Source of the DNA: Acidobacteriaceae bacterium UBA1795 | Lineage (GTDB): Bacteria > Acidobacteriota > Terriglobia > Terriglobales > Acidobacteriaceae | NCBI GenBank assembly: GCA_002314435.1 | Contig: DCFV01000215.1 | Coordinates: forward strand, 2,374-25,416 | DNA length: 23,043 bases | Direction: 5' to 3' | In this document: piece by piece, positions 7,268 through 14,414 of the stretch | Position numbering within the stretch: the stretch's first letter is position 1 | Layout: every line of letters starts with the position of its first letter | Position numbers and translations under genes: made by a program | The notes under the pieces: model-generated | The model's database searches: none | What the model saw: only the letters and a program-made list of their open reading frames with translations | What the model was told of the DNA's origin: nothing

Positions 7268-9313
7268 ATGAGTGGGCACGAAGAGACGAACGAGGCGGCG
7301 CGGCGCATCGCAGAGTTGCGCGCTGATCTGCGCAAGCATGAGCACCTGTATTACGTTATGGACGCGCCGGAGATCTCTGACGCCGAGTACGACGCGCGGA
7401 TGAACGAGTTGAAGAAGCTCGAGGCCGAGCACCCTGATCTGGTGACGCCGGACTCGCCGACACAACGCGTGGGTGGGCGGCCTGCTGAGGGCTTCAAGAA
7501 GGTGGCGCACTCGCGCGCGATGCTGAGCCTGGACAACGCCTACTCCGCTGAGGAACTGGCGGACTGGGACCGCCGGGTGCGCGAGTTGGCGGGCGGGCTG
7601 CCGGTGGAGTACACGGCGGAACTGAAGCTGGACGGGCTGAGCGTGGCGCTGCACTACGAGCCTGCCGAGGACGGAGGAGCGCGGCTGGCCTACGGCGTAA
7701 CGCGCGGCGACGGGCAGGTGGGCGAAGACGTGACGTCGAATATCCGCACCATTCGCAGCGTGCCGATCGCCGTGTCTCCAGCGCAACTGAAAAAGGCGGG
7801 CGTGCCGCAGGCATTCGAGGTGCGGGGCGAGGCGGTAATGCCGCAGAAAGCCTTCGAGCGAATGAACGAAGAGCGCGAGCGGCAGGGGCTTGCGCCGGCA
7901 GTGAATCCGCGCAATGCGGCGGCCGGTACGCTGCGCACGCTGGAGCCGAGCATTGTGGCGCAGCGGGGTCTGATGTTCTTTGCATATTTTCTGCTAATCG
8001 ACGGCGAGTACATGGCCGCGGGGCAGAATGCAACGCTGGATGCGCTGACGGCGCTGGGTTTCCGCGTGAATCCGCACCGCGAACGCGCGCACACGGTTGA
8101 AGCGATGATGCAGTTCATCGAAAAGGCCGAGGAGCAGCGCGCGACGCTGGGCTACGAGATTGACGGCGTGGTGCTGAAGGTGGACGCGCATGCGACGCAG
8201 CAGCGGCTGGGGTACACGGGCCGCGCACCGCGCTGGGCCATTGCCTACAAATTCACAGCGAAGGCCGGCATCACGCAGATACAGGACATCCTGATCACCG
8301 TCGGGCGCACAGGCAAGCTGACACCGACGGCTGTGCTGGCACCGGTTTTTATTGGCGGCACCACGGTAAGCCGCGCAACGCTGCACAACGCGGACTTTAT
8401 CGAGCGCATGGGACTACTGATCGGCGACTGGGTGAAGGTGGAGCGCGGCGGCGACGTGATTCCCAAAGTGGCCGAGATTGTGGAGGATGCCGAGCACCCG
8501 CGCGGAACGCGCAAGTTCGAGTATCCCAAGCAGTGCCCTGAGTGCGGGAGCGACGTGGTGCGGGCCGAGAGTGAGGCGGACCATCGCTGTGTAAACGCCG
8601 ACTGCCCGGCCAAGCTGCGCGAAAGCCTGCTGCACTTTGGCGCGCGTGGCGTGATGAACATCGAGGGGTTGGGCGACGCGGCCGTGCAGCAATTGTTGGA
8701 GCTCGGATTGGTGCATAGTGTGGCGGATTTGTACTCTCTGACGGTGGAGCAGTTGGCAGGGATGGAGAGGTTTGCGGAGAAGTCGGCCACTGCGCTGAAA
8801 GATGAGATTGATCGCTCAAAGAAGGCGGGACTGGCTCGCGTGTTGATGGGGCTCGGCATCCGTTTTGTGGGCGAGCGCACAGCGGAATTTCTGGCTGAGG
8901 AGTTTGGCTCTATTGACGCCGTGATGGCGGCGAGCGCAGAAGAACTGGAGTACGTGGAGGAAGTGGGGCCGCGCATTTCGGCGGCGATTCTGGAGTTCTT
9001 TGGACGCGAGAAGAATCGTGAACTGGTGGAGCACCTGCGCGCGGCGGGCGTGGACATGACAGCGGAGAAGAAGCAGCGATCCACGCAATTAGCAGGACTG
9101 ACGTTCGTACTGACGGGCACGCTGCCGATACTGACGCGCGAGGAGGCCAAAGCGAGGATCGAATCCGCTGGCGGCAAGACCGCAGGCTCGGTGAGCAAGA
9201 AAACCAGCTACGTGGTAGCAGGCGAAGAGGCGGGCTCGAAGCTGGACAAAGCGCGGACGCTGGGTGTGCCCGTGCTGGACGAAGCGGGGCTGCTGCAGAT
9301 GCTGCGGGGCTAG
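7268..9313 (+). CDS. ligA: NAD+-dependent DNA ligase LigA
   Basis: 681 residues, the normal full length. It seals nicks in replication and repair using NAD+. Domains in order: the Ia NMN-binding helices with HLYYVMDAPEISDAEYD (26-42); the adenylation domain with the nucleotidyl lysine Lys120 in ELKLDG; NPRNAAAGTLR; an OB fold (about 325-400); a Cys4 zinc finger Cys423/426/441/446; helix-hairpin-helix repeats (about 455-590); and a C-terminal BRCT domain (about 603-681) with LAGLTFVLTGTLP. The ATG at 7268 is preferred over upstream in-frame starts because the family begins just before this Ia helix, and because a perfect -10 box lies immediately upstream. It is convergent with the gene at 9333, 19 bases between stops. 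Confidence 0.97.
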   Translation: MSGHEETNEAARRIAELRADLRKHEHLYYVMDAPEISDAEYDARMNELKKLEAEHPDLVTPDSPTQRVGGRPAEGFKKVAHSRAMLSLDNAYSAEELADWDRRVRELAGGLPVEYTAELKLDGLSVALHYEPAEDGGARLAYGVTRGDGQVGEDVTSNIRTIRSVPIAVSPAQLKKAGVPQAFEVRGEAVMPQKAFERMNEERERQGLAPAVNPRNAAAGTLRTLEPSIVAQRGLMFFAYFLLIDGEYMAAGQNATLDALTALGFRVNPHRERAHTVEAMMQFIEKAEEQRATLGYEIDGVVLKVDAHATQQRLGYTGRAPRWAIAYKFTAKAGITQIQDILITVGRTGKLTPTAVLAPVFIGGTTVSRATLHNADFIERMGLLIGDWVKVERGGDVIPKVAEIVEDAEHPRGTRKFEYPKQCPECGSDVVRAESEADHRCVNADCPAKLRESLLHFGARGVMNIEGLGDAAVQQLLELGLVHSVADLYSLTVEQLAGMERFAEKSATALKDEIDRSKKAGLARVLMGLGIRFVGERTAEFLAEEFGSIDAVMAASAEELEYVEEVGPRISAAILEFFGREKNRELVEHLRAAGVDMTAEKKQRSTQLAGLTFVLTGTLPILTREEAKARIESAGGKTAGSVSKKTSYVVAGEEAGSKLDKARTLGVPVLDEAGLLQMLRG

Positions 9314-9332
9314 TTCCCTACAAGTACGCTGC

Positions 9333-9869
9333 TCACGCGATGGAGCGGCGGCGGGCGATGCGCTGCTCACGCTCGCGTTCGCGCTTCCAGGCCTCGGCTC
9401 GCCACGTGCGCGAGTTGAAGGCGGGAGTGGCGGGCACGGAGTCGGCATCGAGGGCGGGCTCCGGCTGGATGAGGCGCGCGGAGGACTCGAACTCGTCGAC
9501 GTAGCTGTCTGCGTAGCGCTCGGCGTGAACTGGCACCGGGTGCGGCTGCACATGATGAGCAGCTCCGGAGGTCTGGCGGGAGTCGGTGCGCGGCGCGATA
9601 GGACGGGGCGTGGCTAGCGCGGGCTTTTCCTCTGCTTGCGTTTTCACGGCGGCCGGGGTGCGAACGGCGATGGTCTTGGCCATGAACTCATCCACCAGCT
9701 TGTGCAGACAGGTTTGCCCGCAGAGATGCTTGGAGCCGGAGCGTAGCCGGCTCTGGGTGTTCCAGCCGCTGATGCGCAGCTCACCGTTCTGCTCATAGGC
9801 CACGAACCAGTGATTGGTCTGCTGCTTGTCAGTGCCGCAAATGTCGCATGAAATCGCCTGCCGGATCAC
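9333..9869 (-). CDS. Conserved-looking protein with N-terminal Cys pairs (possible zinc ribbon)
   Basis: 178 residues; I do not recognise the family. The N-terminal 60 residues look like a small metal-binding module: Cys8-x2-Cys11 (SCDICGTDK), a strand-like HWFVAYEQNGELRISGW, and Cys50-x3-Cys54 in HLCGQTCLHKLVDEFM, followed by a helix. The rest (65-178) is Pro/Ala-rich and then strongly Arg/Glu-rich, ending in a charged helix (WKREREREQRIARRR), probably disordered or coiled. No signal peptide or membrane span is present, so it is probably cytoplasmic. The start is a GTG at 9869 with GGGGAG six bases upstream. It lies 217 bases downstream of the VWA gene on the same strand and may have its own promoter in that gap. 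Confidence 0.7.
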   Translation of the reverse strand: MIRQAISCDICGTDKQQTNHWFVAYEQNGELRISGWNTQSRLRSGSKHLCGQTCLHKLVDEFMAKTIAVRTPAAVKTQAEEKPALATPRPIAPRTDSRQTSGAAHHVQPHPVPVHAERYADSYVDEFESSARLIQPEPALDADSVPATPAFNSRTWRAEAWKREREREQRIARRRSIA

Positions 9870-10034
9870 CCGCGTCTCCCCTTCAGTCGGATTTGCCTTC
9901 CCTTATTTCATCGCAGATGAACGAAATCGGATGAGGTTGAGCAGGCGGGAATCGGAGACTGTGGCAAAAGCGGACGAGAATGGCGGAAAGTGTTCTGGAA
10001 TGGAACGGGCTTGCGCTTCATGCATCGGATGCGC

Positions 10035-10062
10035 AAAGGCCAGCCCCGTGATGGGACCGGCC
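10035..10062 (-). terminator. Weak stem-loop downstream of the VWA gene
   Basis: On the minus strand a 10-bp stem (two G-U pairs) with a five-base loop (10038-10062) is followed by only three T residues. It lies 25 bases after the VWA stop codon, a reasonable place for a terminator, but the T-tract is poor. Confidence 0.35.
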
Positions 10063-10086
10063 CAAGGTTGCAGTCTGCGGGAGGCG

Positions 10087-11088
10087 CTACTCGCGCGGGG
10101 CGAAGTAGCCCTTCTTGGTGCGGGCAAGGTAGCGGCGGTCGTTGCAGTAGAGGTAGATGGTGCGGAAAGCGCCGTCGTACCTGAAGTCTGCCGGCGTGTA
10201 GGTAAGCGCGTACTGGGAGCGCAACTCCTCCTGGATGCTCTTGAAGCTGGTGGACATCTCCTCGACTGATGGAGGAAAGAAGACCTTACCGCCGGTCTCT
10301 TCGGCCATGTCGGTGAGCACTTTGTCGCCCCGACCGCGGCTGGGGGTCCAGTTGGTGCTGACGGCGTAGATGATGGTCTCGGCGCGCTGGCACATCTTGA
10401 TGGCTTCGTCGGGACGGACGCGACTCTGGTTGTCGTCGCCGTCGGAGATGAGGATCATGGCCTTGCGGACAGGTTCCTGACCGCGCGAGACATCGAGGAG
10501 CTTGTCGCGGCAGGCGGTGTAAACGGCGTCAAACAGAGCGGTGCCGCCGCCAGGGCGCAGCTTGTTGATTCCGGTCTCGAGGCCGTCGAGGTTAGCGGTC
10601 CAGTCCTGCGTAACGCTAGGCGTAACGTCAAAGCCCATGACAAAGGCGCGGTCAGAGCGCGAGGTGAGGACGGAGAGCAGGAACTCAGTGGCCGCCTGCT
10701 GCTCAAACTGGAAACGCGTGCGGATGGAGGTGCTGGCATCGATGACGAGGCCGACACGCAGGGGTAGATTGATCTGCTGGCGGAAGGATGTGACCTTCGC
10801 GGGAGCCTTCTGGTCGTCGAGCAGGGCGAAGTCGCTAAGCTTGAGGTTTGGGATGTAGTGGCCATGCTTGTCGGTCACGGTGAAGATGAGGTCGACCTCG
10901 TTGACGCCAACCTTGATGGTCGGCGCTGCCTGATCGGCTTGTGCCTGTGCGGGCTGCTGCGCATCGGGCGCGGCAGCGGCAGGCGGCGGGGCCGGAGCAG
11001 CCGTCGCCGGCGCGGTGGGTTGTTGTGCGTGCAGGGCTGCGGTGGAGAGTGCCGCAGCAAGTGCCAGGCCAAACAGCTTCTGGTTCAT
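10087..11088 (-). CDS. Secreted VWFA-domain protein
   Basis: 333 residues. A signal peptide (MNQKLFGLALAAALSTAALHAQ) is followed by an Ala/Pro/Gln-rich low-complexity segment (about 22-55), then a small beta domain with FTVTDKHGHYIPNLKLSDF (about 69-87) and a von Willebrand A domain from about 110. The MIDAS metal site is intact at its first motif, DASTS with Asp117, Ser119 and Ser121; GGGTALFDA carries the MIDAS threonine and ISDGDDNQS follows. Proteins of this 'VWFA-related' layout are abundant in Acidobacteriota; they probably mediate extracytoplasmic protein binding, with unknown ligands. Its Shine-Dalgarno (AAGGAC) overlaps the TAA of the upstream rluD-type gene, with seven bases between stop and start, so translation is probably coupled. 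Confidence 0.88.
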   Translation of the reverse strand: MNQKLFGLALAAALSTAALHAQQPTAPATAAPAPPPAAAAPDAQQPAQAQADQAAPTIKVGVNEVDLIFTVTDKHGHYIPNLKLSDFALLDDQKAPAKVTSFRQQINLPLRVGLVIDASTSIRTRFQFEQQAATEFLLSVLTSRSDRAFVMGFDVTPSVTQDWTANLDGLETGINKLRPGGGTALFDAVYTACRDKLLDVSRGQEPVRKAMILISDGDDNQSRVRPDEAIKMCQRAETIIYAVSTNWTPSRGRGDKVLTDMAEETGGKVFFPPSVEEMSTSFKSIQEELRSQYALTYTPADFRYDGAFRTIYLYCNDRRYLARTKKGYFAPRE

Positions 11089-11095
11089 ATCGTCC

Positions 11096-12157
11096 TTATT
11101 TTAACAATGCCCGTTTTGGTTTTGCCGCTGCGGGCGCGGTGTCTTGGAAGGTGCGCGATTCGACCTCGATCTGTGCGAGAAAAGCCTCGAGTTCGGTCGG
11201 CAGGGACGCCGCGAGAGCAAGCGGCTTCTTTGAGATTGGATGCGTAAACTCAAGCTCTGCGGCGTGAAGAAAATTACGGCCGAGCTTAAGCCGTTCAGGC
11301 TCAGCTTTGCGCCGGGCGGCCTGGGCGGCAATCTGGTCCGTAAGCTGGCCAGCCGCGCCGTATAGGGTGTCTCCAACAACGGGGTGGCCGATGGAGGCCA
11401 TGTGTACGCGAATCTGGTGCGTACGTCCGGTCTCAATGCGCACGCGCACAAGGGTGAAGGGACCGAAGCGGGTCGTGAGGCGGCGGACCACGCTGTAGTG
11501 AGAGACGGCGGAGCGGGCGTTTTCGGTAGGCCGGGTGGTCATGCGCGTGCGGCGCAACGGATCACGGCCCACCGAAGAGGTGATGGTGCCCTTGTCGCGC
11601 GCGACGCTGCCATGCACCAGAGCGATGTAAGTCTTGTGGATGCGGCGCGTGGAGAACAACTCGGCGAGCGCGGCGTGGGCGCGGTCGTTTTTGGCAATGA
11701 CGATAAGGCCGCTGGTGTCTTTGTCGAGCCGGTGCACGATGCCGGGGCGCAGGTCGCCTCCGGTGGACGAGAGCGCGTGGAAGCGGTGGAGCAATGCGTT
11801 GACGAGCGTGCCGCGGCTGCGTGCGTCGTCGTTCTGGCCGCTGCCGGCGTGCACCATCATGCCCGCGGGCTTGTTGACGACGGCAAGATCTTTGTCTTCG
11901 AAGACAACGTCGAGCGGAATGTCCTCGGCGATGGCCTTGAGCGGCGCAGGACGCGGCTCGCCGGTGATGGCAATCTGTTCGCCACCGCGCAGCTTGAGTG
12001 AGGGCTTGGCATGCGCGCCGTTGACGAGGACGTCGCCCTGCTCCAGGAGCAACTGAACGCGCGAGCGGCTGACGCCTTCAAGCGCGGTGGCGAGAAAGTG
12101 GTCGAGGCGTTGACCGGTTGCCTCAGGCGGTACGGGAATGGTTTGGAGATCCGTCAT
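11096..12157 (-). CDS. rluD: RluA/RluD-family 23S rRNA pseudouridine synthase
   Basis: 353 residues. An N-terminal S4 RNA-binding domain (about 15-75: GQRLDHFLATAL, GDVLVNG) precedes the RluA-type catalytic domain with KPAGMMVHAG (97-105) and the active-site motif HRLDKDTSGL with catalytic Asp145; RTHQIRVHMASIGHPVVGD follows. The domain order matches RluD, which modifies helix 69 of 23S rRNA, but RluA-family members with S4 domains also include RluC, so the target is inferred. The Lys/Ala-rich tail after about 335 is probably disordered. The start overlaps the lgt-like gene by four bases (ATGA), with a GGAGG Shine-Dalgarno inside lgt; the next gene's ribosome site overlaps its own stop. Confidence 0.92.
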   Translation of the reverse strand: MTDLQTIPVPPEATGQRLDHFLATALEGVSRSRVQLLLEQGDVLVNGAHAKPSLKLRGGEQIAITGEPRPAPLKAIAEDIPLDVVFEDKDLAVVNKPAGMMVHAGSGQNDDARSRGTLVNALLHRFHALSSTGGDLRPGIVHRLDKDTSGLIVIAKNDRAHAALAELFSTRRIHKTYIALVHGSVARDKGTITSSVGRDPLRRTRMTTRPTENARSAVSHYSVVRRLTTRFGPFTLVRVRIETGRTHQIRVHMASIGHPVVGDTLYGAAGQLTDQIAAQAARRKAEPERLKLGRNFLHAAELEFTHPISKKPLALAASLPTELEAFLAQIEVESRTFQDTAPAAAKPKRALLK

Positions 12158-12942
12158 GCGGGGCCTCCTGCGGCGGGGCGTTCGCGCAACACAAAAGCAC
12201 CGGTGAGCACGGCAGCGATCGCGGCGAGTTGAGGCGCGTCGAGCGCGCCGTGGAGCAGCGAGCCGCGACCTTCGGTGTCGCGGAACATCTCAGTGAGATA
12301 GACGGCCGTGCCCATTGCGAGAAGCCAGAGGCCGGCGAGATCGCCGGGTTGGCGCGCATGGGGCATCCAAGCAAGCAGCGCAAGCGCAATGAGAAAGAAG
12401 GCCAGCGCAGCGTAGACCTGCACCGGATGCAAGGGCACGAAGAGCGGCGCGCCGCTCCAGCGCTGGGCGAATGGGCTGGTGTAAACGACGGCCCAGCGGA
12501 CGTTGGTTTCAGTTCCGTAGCCGGAGCCAGCGAAGAGCGAGCCGATCTGCTCAACGGCTAGTCCGAGGGCGAGCGGAGCGGCCAGGGCGTCTGCGGTGCG
12601 CGCGAGGGGCATGCGCTGCGCACGCGCGTAAGGCACAGCCACGGCCATTGCAAACACTGTGCCGATGGCGGCCACGAGCGGATGGTGAATCATGGCTAGG
12701 CCAAGGAGCCACGCGGGATGGCTGCGAACGACGGTCCAGTTGAGCCCTACAAGCACCAGCCGTGAGCCCGCAAGAGCCGCGCAGAGCGCGAGGACGCATA
12801 GGTTCCAGAGCTGTGTGGGAACAAAGCCGGCCAGACGCGCAGTGCGCTGCACGAGGGCCAGCGCAAGCAGCATGCCGAGCGCGGCCAGAGCGCCGTAGGC
12901 GGGGATAACGAGAAAGCCGATACGAAAGAGAATGGGATGCAC
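12154..12942 (-). CDS. lgt: Lgt-like prolipoprotein diacylglyceryl transferase homologue with degenerate signature
   Basis: 262-residue polytopic membrane protein. The start VHPILFRIGFLVIPAYG (GTG at 12942) matches the Lgt N-terminus, and LHPVQVYAAL (171-180) and LTEMFRDTEGRG (216-227) match later Lgt blocks, including the arginine equivalent to E. coli Arg239 (Arg221). Lgt normally transfers diacylglycerol from phosphatidylglycerol to the lipobox cysteine of prolipoproteins. The hallmark GRxGNFxNxE block is replaced by VEQIGSLFAGSGYG (130-143), so the essential Arg143 equivalent is a glutamine. His86/His87 could stand for His103. It may be a lineage-specific active variant or a paralogue with another role. 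No clear Shine-Dalgarno precedes the GTG; a 6-bp hairpin lies between it and the 6S RNA end. Confidence 0.75.
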   Translation of the reverse strand: MHPILFRIGFLVIPAYGALAALGMLLALALVQRTARLAGFVPTQLWNLCVLALCAALAGSRLVLVGLNWTVVRSHPAWLLGLAMIHHPLVAAIGTVFAMAVAVPYARAQRMPLARTADALAAPLALGLAVEQIGSLFAGSGYGTETNVRWAVVYTSPFAQRWSGAPLFVPLHPVQVYAALAFFLIALALLAWMPHARQPGDLAGLWLLAMGTAVYLTEMFRDTEGRGSLLHGALDAPQLAAIAAVLTGAFVLRERPAAGGPA

Positions 12943-12978
12943 TGAAGCAAGGATACTTGCTCGGGGTGCGGGAAGAGT

Positions 12979-13172
12979 AGAACCCGGCCCACTGGGCCGT
13001 GAATGATGCGCTGGTGAACCCGTCCTAAGACGGTGGAGCTCCCCGCGGTTCGTTAGGCATTCCGGACTGGCGGACACGGCACACGGAACCGTTATGGACG
13101 AGTCGAGCCCCTGTTCAATGAATGTTGGTTCATCCAGCGTTGACCACCCACCTGCTTTGCAGGCCGGTTTCT
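12979..13172 (-). ncRNA. ssrS: 6S RNA
   Basis: A 194-base minus-strand RNA predicted from structure, promoter and context. Its ends pair: the first 12 bases (from 13172) match the last 12 (to 12979) with one mismatch, giving the closing stem. Inside it, CGCTGGaTGAACC (13139-13127) pairs with GGTTCACCAGCG (13020-13009), one bulge only. Then comes a central bubble whose 5' side is A/T-rich and whose 3' side forms a small CCGTC/GACGG hairpin. The terminal arm has GGGGCTC/GAGCTCC and CGGTTC/GAACCG helices and an apical TCCG/CGGA hairpin. This closing stem, bubble and terminal arm is the 6S design, which mimics an open promoter and sequesters sigma-70 RNA polymerase. The gene lies directly downstream of zapA, the usual 6S location in many bacteria. 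Ends are good to a few bases; the family call is from structure, not a covariance search. Confidence 0.83.
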
Positions 13173-13179
13173 ATTGCGG

Positions 13180-13208
13180 ATAGTAGGGTGAGTTGCGGGG
13201 AAATGCAA
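13180..13208 (-). promoter_or_regulatory. Promoter of the 6S RNA
   Basis: On the minus strand, TTGCAT (13208-13203) and TACTAT (13185-13180) are separated by exactly 17 bases. Seven bases after the -10 lies an A at 13172, the first base of the closing stem. The hexamers are only moderate matches, but the spacing and the agreement with the structurally defined 5' end support it. Confidence 0.6.
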
Positions 13209-13315
13209 GTCTTGTGGAGTGTGACTAAGGTGTGCTACGCGACGGCCGCGCTGATTTGAGAGACGTTGCACGCGGTGCGGACGAAAAGTTTTCCTTCCGC
13301 AGCCGTGTGCGCAGA

Positions 13316-13630
13316 CTATGAACCGGTCTTGCGGTCGTCTTCGAGAACTTCGTCGAGCAGTCCTTTAAGCGAGAGGGCGCGGGCGTGGCCGTCACTCACG
13401 TCAGAACCTGTGGCCCGGCAAAGCTCGTCAGCTAGATTGAGCGCGGCGAGCACGGCAACGCGCAGCGAGTCCACAGTACGGCCCTGTGCGGCCACGGCGC
13501 GCATCTTGGAGTCGACAAGTTCAGCAAGGCGGCCAATGTGTTCCGGATCCTGACCGGTGAGGTGATAGGCCTGATCGTAGATGTGAACGGTGGTGTAGCC
13601 CGAAGGCGATGGGGAAGAAGACCTCGACAT
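13316..13630 (-). CDS. zapA: Cell division protein ZapA
   Basis: 104 residues, normal for ZapA, which binds and bundles FtsZ at the division ring as a dimer/tetramer. The N-terminal globular part contains YTTVHIYDQAYHLTGQDPEHIGRLAELVDSKM (family pattern with a V.I.G..Y.. strand and the LA..VD..M helix), and the C-terminal half is a helix (VAVLAALNLADEL) ending in a short charged coil. The ATG at 13630 is chosen because GAGGGAG lies just above it; that Shine-Dalgarno overlaps the TGA of the upstream coiled-coil gene. A GTG at 13642 is less likely. The 6S RNA gene follows. Confidence 0.88.
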   Translation of the reverse strand: MSRSSSPSPSGYTTVHIYDQAYHLTGQDPEHIGRLAELVDSKMRAVAAQGRTVDSLRVAVLAALNLADELCRATGSDVSDGHARALSLKGLLDEVLEDDRKTGS

Positions 13631-13638
13631 AAACTCCC

Positions 13639-13983
13639 TCACAGTTCGAGTGCGTCGAGCTGACTCAGCAGCCGCTCGACACGCTGGCGCACCTGGTCGC
13701 GCTCTGCGCGCAGGGCGTGGATTTCCTGCTTTAGCTTATCGACCACGGGCGACTGCTCGCCGAGCTGTGCCTCTGCTTTGGCGGCGCGCTCTTCAGCAGC
13801 GGTACGCAGCTGACGCTCGCGCTTGACAAGCTCGACTGCTCGCAGGATGCGCTCTTCGAGCGCGGAGAAGTCGTCTGCGCTGACAGCCACCGGCACAGGC
13901 TCGACCTGTTGCTCAGGCGGCGGCTCGAACGCGGTCTGCTGCTGCTCCTCGACGGCCTCGGTTTCCCAGAATGTTTGCGACAT
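13639..13983 (-). CDS. ZapB-like short coiled-coil protein
   Basis: 114 residues. The first 38 are Gln/Glu/Pro-rich and probably disordered; from about 38 to the end it is one long heptad-like helix (ALEERILRAVELVKRE, then KAEAQLGEQSPVVDKLKQE and AERDQVRQRVERLLSQLDAL), predicted to dimerise as a coiled coil. Position directly upstream of zapA, with zapA's ribosome site overlapping its stop, suggests a role in the division ring like ZapB. Coiled coils are poor evidence of orthology, so 'ZapB-like' is functional inference from context. A GGAGGT Shine-Dalgarno lies about 10 bases before the ATG, and a good promoter lies about 36 bases before it. Confidence 0.78.
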   Translation of the reverse strand: MSQTFWETEAVEEQQQTAFEPPPEQQVEPVPVAVSADDFSALEERILRAVELVKRERQLRTAAEERAAKAEAQLGEQSPVVDKLKQEIHALRAERDQVRQRVERLLSQLDALEL

Positions 13984-14018
13984 GATGTGATGACCTCCGG
14001 CCTTGTTCGCTTCGTTCG

Positions 14019-14047
14019 AGTATAGCGCCCTGCGGGTTCACGGTTAA
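14019..14047 (-). promoter_or_regulatory. Promoter of the zapB-like/zapA operon
   Basis: On the minus strand TTAACC (14047-14042) and TATACT (14024-14019) are spaced by exactly 17 bases. The +1 would fall near 14012, giving a leader of about 28 bases with the GGAGGT site in it. Confidence 0.6.
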
Positions 14048-14285
14048 GAGCCGTGCATGTTGAAATCGCGCTGGATATAGTCGTGCACTCCCATCCCCTC
14101 CACTAAAAGAGGCGGAAAGGATGAGGGCACGAAAGGTTGGACGCGCTCGAGGGCACGTTCACACTACGCGAGCGGTGGCGCCGGGCGCCAATTTTCGCGA
14201 GTTCAAGAAATGAGGAGCGAGCATACTGGACTTCTGCTAGCGACGAGCGACGACGAAATCGGGAATATTGGCCCCGGCTCGAAGG

Positions 14286-14385
14286 GTTGCGGAGAAAATC
14301 GGGCCAGACTTCGTTGTCGTTCGCGGCCGTGGAGCGCCACAGCCTTCGAACTCCGTATCGTCTGGCACGATTTTCCGCCCGCAAC
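14286..14385. repeat. 100-bp imperfect inverted repeat in the pheT/zapB gap
   Basis: The gap 13984-14414 (431 bases) holds the zapB promoter at its left end and otherwise no convincing gene. At its right end lies a long palindrome. GTTGCGG (14286-14292) pairs with CCGCAAC (14379-14385); GAAAATCG (14294-14301) with CGATTTTC (14368-14375); GCCAGAC (14303-14309) with GTCTGGC (14360-14366). Inside, GTTCG, GGC and GTGG (14319-14332) pair with CCAC, GCC and CGAAC (14337-14351) round a four-base loop. About 34 base pairs form in all. A second element, TGGCGCC-G-GGCGCCA, is at 14176-14190. It could be a structured RNA, a miniature mobile element or a dispersed repeat; there is no T-run for a terminator. 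Confidence 0.6.
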
Positions 14386-14414
14386 GCCATCCACTCGGGT
14401 GGTGTGAACAGGCC

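Noticed and set aside
12943..13315. RNase P RNA or small SRP RNA as alternatives for the zapA-lgt gap
   Set aside because: The conserved cores of both RNAs are absent, while paired ends plus a central bubble fit 6S RNA.
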